Source: Laccaria trichodermophora | Taxonomy: Eukaryota > Basidiomycota > Agaricomycetes > Agaricales > Hydnangiaceae | NCBI GenBank assembly: GCA_018417955.1 | Contig: JACTVC010000008.1 | Location: forward strand, 806,001 to 870,000 | DNA: 64,000 nucleotides | Direction: 5' to 3' | Part shown: piece by piece, positions 59,121 through 64,000 of the stretch | Layout: every line of letters starts with the position of its first letter | Numbering within the stretch: position 1 is the first letter of the stretch | The notes under the pieces: model-generated | Database searches by the model: none | What the model saw: the letters and a program-made list of their open reading frames with translations, nothing else | Told to the model about the DNA's origin: nothing | Made by a program: the position numbers and the translations under genes

Positions 59121-60094
59121 ATACAATATGCCGAGTAGAGGGTGTGTAAATTGTACCAGTGGGGGAGGTATGTTAGTCCTCTGAATCCGAAAGTCGGTGA
59201 AGGGGATCTTGCGAGGAAAGCAAGTAGTACCTCGCCATTTCCCATGCCCAGCCATGATTTGGAGAGTAAGGTGCCAGATTGAAAGTCAGGTTGAAGCCCG
59301 CTACGCAGTAACTGCAGCAGTTGTCGTCCGTCCTTTCCGCAGGCCAGAGCGGCCGAAGAGAGAACAATAGTAGCTGACAGAGAGCCTTTGAGAGAGCAGG
59401 CGAAGAACTCTGGAAAACTTTTCGAAACGGCGAGCATGGCAGGCATCAACTTGGCAACGCGTCACATGCGTCACATGTGAGACGTGATCCCCCTCCTTGC
59501 TCGTTGAACGCGTTCTTTACCTCAAGATTTTCTACGACTCGTACCAGCCCCAATGCCAGAAGAAAATTCCACCCGATGAAGAGTAGAAAATGCTTGATTA
59601 CTGTGCTTCGGTAGGCACTACTAGCTTTTCTCTGTAACATTCCTCTTACCACTCACTCTTACCCAGATAGCGGATCTACACGCCCTACTAGAATAGATAC
59701 ATAGTTGCAACTCGAAAGCGAAGGTTACCTAGCAAAGCGTTCGTTAACGTACAGGTGTTCTCTAAACATCGCATCAACATTGCATAGCCATCGTCCAGAG
59801 ACCTCAAGCTCAAGTCCACACATCGACACCCTGACACCCACTCAAACCCGCTCATACATGCGTATATACGCCTTGGCATGCAACACCTTCTTTAATGTCC
59901 CAGCCGCACGGTCGTATCGCTAATATACGCCCACTGCCTTTCCCATTTGTGGTCCGGCTTGCTTTGTGCCGGTTTCAAAGTCGCACCATTCTCCATAGTG
60001 CCAGTAGACTGTCCGTCTTTATGAATCCGCTCCGGGCAACTGAGAAGGGAGCGCAGTGTACGCAACATAATGGCTTTCAAGCTATAATACATCA
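59121..60094. other. No firmly supported gene
   Basis: A 111-codon minus-strand ORF (59,114-59,449) contains SKSFPEFFACSLKGSLSATI and GLTYLPHWYNLH. It is ATG-initiated but overlaps a second plausible frame and has no recognised domain. It might be a small gene. Confidence 0.3.
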
Positions 60095-60856
60095 TTAGCC
60101 CCAAGAAAAGGAAGAAGGGCGGGAAGAGACGCACCATATTCCGAATGTGCACCACAACAGCGTACAACCGATACATACACTTCTCTCCCTGTCCCCCCTT
60201 CCCCCCTCTCTCCCCGTCAATCTTATCCTTCCTACTCTACCCCAATCCTGCTTCCTGGGCGCCAAAAAGAAGCGTCGAGTCGAGGTACTCGGGGTCACAT
60301 AATCGTCCGAGATAAAATGCGTCTTTGGAATTTTCTGGGACCGCTCCAAGTGGACGACGGGCACAGGTGAAGGTGTAGCGATGAGGCAACATTTGTACGC
60401 TGGTCGCACTACCACCTTTTTAGGCGCATGAGGGAGTTTCTTCGTTGTTGGAGGTGCGGGTTGCCGAATTGTGGTCGGCAGAAAGGGCAAACTGGTCGAT
60501 GCGGTCAGCTGTTGACTTGACCCCTGTGGTGACGTTAAGCTAGGTGAGAAGAACGAGCTGCCCGGCACAGAACACTGATTCTCATCACCACTCCCAGAAT
60601 TCTCATCTTCGTTAGTTGCATTGTTGAACGTGTCCTTGCGCCCATTAGGATGCCTCTGCAGCAGTGGGATAGGTAACGACCCCAAGCTGACAGTGGCCTG
60701 ATTCTGGTAGTTCGCACCGATCCGTGGGCTAGGAGTGACAACCACACCATTGGACATGGAGTAGTTGCTTTGCACGCCATTGCTGGTGGCTAATGCCCCT
60801 GTCGAATAGGCAGATGGAGCCAATGAGGAGCAAGTGAGTGCGTCTGGAGGTGACAT
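60095..60856 (-). CDS. Ser/Thr/Pro-rich hypothetical protein
   Basis: Uninterrupted 253-codon ORF from ATG 60,856 (MSPPDALTCSSLAPSAYSTG). The N-terminal two thirds are low-complexity (Ser, Thr, Asn, Pro). A more ordered, basic segment follows (HAPKKVVVRPAYKCCLIATP, HLERSQKIPKTHFISDDYV). The last about 40 residues are Arg/Gly-rich, then hydrophobic with four Cys (VCIGCTLLWCTFGIWCVSS), and may be 3' UTR if an intron was missed near 60,290. No family is recognised. ORF length and composition support it as real. Confidence 0.55.
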   Translation of the reverse strand: MSPPDALTCSSLAPSAYSTGALATSNGVQSNYSMSNGVVVTPSPRIGANYQNQATVSLGSLPIPLLQRHPNGRKDTFNNATNEDENSGSGDENQCSVPGSSFFSPSLTSPQGSSQQLTASTSLPFLPTTIRQPAPPTTKKLPHAPKKVVVRPAYKCCLIATPSPVPVVHLERSQKIPKTHFISDDYVTPSTSTRRFFLAPRKQDWGRVGRIRLTGREGGRGDRERSVCIGCTLLWCTFGIWCVSSRPSSFSWG

Positions 60857-61870
60857 TAATCCTGTTGTCCCATCGAGCAGCGCAGTCGTCTAAATTGAAG
60901 TAGAGGCATCCCATCTCATCCCATCCGGTCCAAGTGACTCATCGCTCCTCAACTTGAGATCCACTTGTCAGCGTTAAGCGCAGCATCAACGTCTTCCTTG
61001 CCATCATTGTCATCCTCCTCGCTCTCGCTCAATGCTTCTTCATCGCAATTTGACGTGAAGAAGGGGTGGTTCACATCAAATGGTCAAATTCTGAACGTGA
61101 CTCCGCATCTGCTTCTATACCGGCGAGGGTTCTTCGTGGCTCTCTCGACAATTTCGAGGATGAGACGCATCGGGAGACGGATTTGAACTGAGCTTTCTTC
61201 GGCTTCGTTGTTTTGCTTGTTTTGACTTTAGCAGTGGAGGAAAGTTAGGTGGAGGGAGAGGGGGATTGACGAAAGGTGAACTCTTCCTCGAGCGGTGAAA
61301 ACGAACGGCAGCTTTGAGACTCCTTCCCTCCGAGGAATAGTGGTCGTATTGATGGCTATGTAGACTTGCGTAGTCCAGGAGTAAGGCTAGACACCAATGT
61401 CAGAGACAAGGAAAGAAGCAGGGTCAGAGATGACGAACGTGTATGATTCCCCTCTCCGTTTCCACCCCTTCCTTCGTCCGTGAGTGTCACAGCTGCTCTT
61501 CATTGTTGATTTTGGCAAGCCTCGACCTTGCACCTTCAAACTTCCGAGATTCTCGATTTCGAGTAGGAGCCTTGAACGACGACCAGCGAATAGAATTCTA
61601 CGAATTCTTTAACAGCCTGATCAACCATGGCCCAGAAAAGGGCCAGACAAAGGCAATGCTAGTTTTTCCAGGAGAGACGAGGAGCAATGGTGGAATAGCC
61701 GTTTGAAAGTCGTCGCCGCATTGGGGAGACAGCAAAAGCCTTGAAATATGGCAAGTGGTAGAATGGCTGCGAGCCATTGGTGTGAGCGACGTTGGTTTGG
61801 TTCAAACATTGGTTCGGCATTCTCGGGCTCTACTTAGATCACAGCCTCAAGGTGGCCTCATGCACTTGTC
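60857..61870. other. Intergenic with short open frames
   Basis: Short plus-strand ORFs at 60,965-61,186 (Ser-rich) and 61,443-61,706 cannot be joined or assigned. No repeat was noticed. Confidence 0.45.
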
Positions 61871-62209
61871 ATGCGCAGGTCTCGCATCGCAGCCTCTTGT
61901 GCTTGTCTTGCGCCTACAGCGAGAAACCGCATGCCTTTCTTCGCCCATGCCTCAGATGTTACCGTCAAAAACAGTCATATGTGCGAAGTTAGTGGGGACT
62001 ACTTCAACATCCACTTCACGATGCCTGCAGAATCTACGGGTTTGTTGGGCAATTCGATCTTTCAACGATCTTATCGAACGAAGTGTCCAGAGCACAATGC
62101 AACACAGTTACTGGGGAAATGGGAAGAGCATGATCTCCACAAATGTGATGCGGAACAGCGTTGTGCGGGTCGGCGACCTGAGGTCACAGTCACCGACCGT
62201 AAATCGTGA
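61871..62209 (+). pseudogene. Fragment with a 'VxGDYFNIHF' module
   Basis: A 112-codon ORF from ATG 61,871 contains FFAHASDVTVKNSHMCEVSG then DYFNIHFTM. This resembles the N-terminal module found on many agaricomycete proteins, some with NACHT domains, and is related in style to the two modules at 38.0-38.5 kb. No downstream domain follows; the frame ends within a non-coding repeat. An overlapping 218-codon frame has less protein-like composition. Probably a remnant. Confidence 0.4.
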
Positions 62210-62467
62210 GAGAGTCACCAAAAGTCGTCGACAGTCAAACGTTCGCAACTTTGCGCGGTGCCATGGGGTCCTACCTCTGGGCGCGCGCTACATCGCACTG
62301 CGCGGTTTTCTAACGCTGCAAAATGATTCCTACATCATATTCTGTAGCTACCGCTGTTTTAGATTCCTTTATATCGTGTTCTGTGTCTACCACAATCCAT
62401 TTTGCGTGTAAGTAACCCCTCTGTGACAATTGTTCTGCGTCACCGACCGGAAATCGTGAGAAAGCCT
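62189..62467. repeat. Short direct repeat
   Basis: GTCACCGACCGTAAATCGTG at about 62,189 and GTCACCGACCGGAAATCGTG at about 62,441, with one difference; both continue AGAGAG or AGAAAG. Confidence 0.8.
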
Positions 62468-63190
62468 GCCAGAACCTTCGCCTGACGCGCTCTCCACCAT
62501 AAAGGATCTATTCGACTTCACAAACTCGTATTGAATCAAAGCTTAAGTACAACAAGTGAGCAATGTGAGGCCTCAGAATGAAGTTGATTTGTGCAAACTT
62601 CTTGTCCTTGATGCTGAGGGTGATACTGTCAAAAGTGAGGCAAATTACGAGTCCTGGAGTTTACATAAGGAATCGTTCTTATACTGACCCGTTTTCTTGT
62701 CACACTATTCTTTGAGAGCTATAGCAAAACATTACCAAACAGGTGTCAATTTTTAACTGAGAAATGGACGTCCACTTTTCAGTTCAAAATTTGTAGATGT
62801 TTGGTTGGTCGTGTCGCCCTATGCACAAGTAAAAAGAACACCCACCAATTTCTCAACCCATCCAGAAGTTGCCTGATCAGAGCAGTCTGAAGCGTGCCCG
62901 ACAGGCTACAGCCCAAACCAACCCAAGTGTGCTTCCAAGCCTATCCAAATCCACCCAATGACCCATACCTTCATCAGTATTTCTACACTCCGCTTGTCAC
63001 GACTTGTTTGGACTCGTTTCAACTCGTACGAGTCCAAACGAGCCACAAGTTACAAGTTGACAAGTAGATCCAAAAAACTGACAAGTTGAGTCGTGAGATT
63101 GCTCGACAAGCTCTAACAAGCTGACAAGCTCAGAAAAGTTGTAATCTTATTTTTGGTATTTAGTAGCAAAAAAATTGTCATTGTATGGTA
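62468..63190. other. Intergenic, with a simple-sequence patch
   Basis: No gene. Between about 62,997 and 63,140 the words 'ACAAGTT', 'GACAAG' and 'CTCGT' recur, including a small palindrome (TTTGGACTCG/CGAGTCCAAA). Confidence 0.55.
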
Positions 63191-63805
63191 CTAGCGCGAT
63201 ATGAGAGTACATATTATTAGCGTACAACAGTACATTGCCATCCATACCTGCGACACCAGGAAGGACCTAAGATGACGCGTCCCTCCCAGAACTGGGTTCA
63301 TTCCGTAAACTCTATATATCCCCTTCTCAAACCGCCCTCCTGCTCCTGCAAGTGCGTACATGCCGTCGAAACGACATGCGCGGCGGGGTGACGTGGTGTT
63401 TGGTGTGGGCAACGGCGACTGGCTGGGGACTTGTCAGTCAAAAGGGAATATCGGGGGCTGCTGACCTTTTGGCAGCACTCGTTCCTCTATCGTTGTCGTC
63501 GTCGCTGCTGCGGACTTCATGGCGTGTCTGGTAGGTACCGTTGACGTGTGGCTGGTGGCGCAGCGTGGCGGCATTGAGTGGGCACGCGGAATCGGTTTCA
63601 ACAACACTCGGGGTTGAATATGAGGGTGAACCATCCATATCTACTCAGCCGCCTGGTTGTCAGGCGGGATATGCGACAAACATAATAGAGCACCTACCAA
63701 GAACAATATTGCTTCATTCCGAGAACTGAGTGGGGGGGATGGAGGAAAGAACTCACCATGGGCCATCGCCAGGCCCGCTTTCCTAGATGTTGCTGATGAC
63801 GCCAT
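63191..63805 (-). CDS. Small protein of unknown function
   Basis: Complement of 63,757-63,805, 63,466-63,640 and 63,191-63,422 joins in one frame to 151 residues from ATG 63,805 (MASSATSRKAGLAMAH). Introns are 116 and 43 bp with good sites (gtgagt, gtcagc). The middle is polar (EVRSSDDDNDRGTSAA). The last exon holds FDGMYALAGAGGRFEKGIYR and VLGGTRHLRSFLVSQ. The 3' end is uncertain: GTATGG at 63,247 could be a donor to a further exon ending near 63,108. No family is recognised. Confidence 0.5.
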
Positions 63806-64000
63806 TTCAGAGGAAAAGGGAGAAGGCTGCTAAAATCTCTGTTGCCATAACGTTCAAATCAACAACAAGAGGAAGGAGGATAAAACATTACACGTACTGG
63901 CTGGTGCTCGTGGTTGTGGCTGGTGACGTGGCATCACAACGTCGTTTTGTCGGAGCTGGTGTGGTTGGTGTGCGCCATGTTGGTTGTGAGAGGTCAAATG
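63806..64000. other. Upstream region at the window edge
   Basis: 195 bp to the right edge; probably promoter or leader of the minus-strand gene starting at 63,805. Confidence 0.4.

Overview
The window reads as nuclear DNA of an agaricomycete (mushroom-forming) basidiomycete. The supported genes carry many short GT-AG introns, mostly 40-75 bp, and tiny exons. Several protein families are typical of Agaricomycetes: a large 2OG-Fe(II) dioxygenase, a BTB protein with the LPPEAELDL/LRLSTKY signature, and proteins with a 'GxFxNVGGN' module. No bacterial operons, CRISPR arrays or convincing functional tRNA/rRNA genes were seen. All gene structures below were spliced by eye.

Layout. 1-2,940: dioxygenase gene, cut at the left edge. 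3,464-7,308: a long inverted-repeat element, split by a nested 869-bp TIR element with a 10-bp target duplication; a further one-armed copy lies at 52,325-53,813. 7.3-13.2 kb: mostly non-coding with unresolved fragments. 13,186-15,594: Ser-rich protein ending in an RRM-like domain. 15.6-20.3 kb: non-coding. 20,259-24,531 (minus): giant coiled-coil protein with a J-like C-terminus. 24.9-30.4 kb: decayed coding fragments and a 1.4-1.5 kb tandem duplication. 30,444-34,358: large low-complexity protein. 34.4-38.0 kb: unresolved. 38.0-43.0 kb: a 'GxFxNVGGN' protein, then a transposon-rich block holding a spliced DDE integrase-like transposase, its probable terminal repeats and a 129-bp MITE. 43.0-44.7 kb (minus): a gene with a splice-phase conflict and a clear pseudogene. 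45.9-50.1 kb: an AT-rich 4.2-kb TIR element full of internal repeats. 50,925-51,911: BTB protein. 53,940-55,091 (minus) and 56,501-57,645 (plus): a divergent pair of paralogues with almost identical exon plans. 58.1-59.1 kb: a cluster of tRNA-like repeats. 60.1-63.8 kb: two further small genes and degenerate sequence.

The ordinary genes show no common pathway. What stands out is the mobile and repeated DNA: at least four unrelated repeat families, one nested insertion whose empty site is present elsewhere in the window, a gene-plus-MITE system, and a promoter segment duplicated between a dead gene and a live BTB gene.
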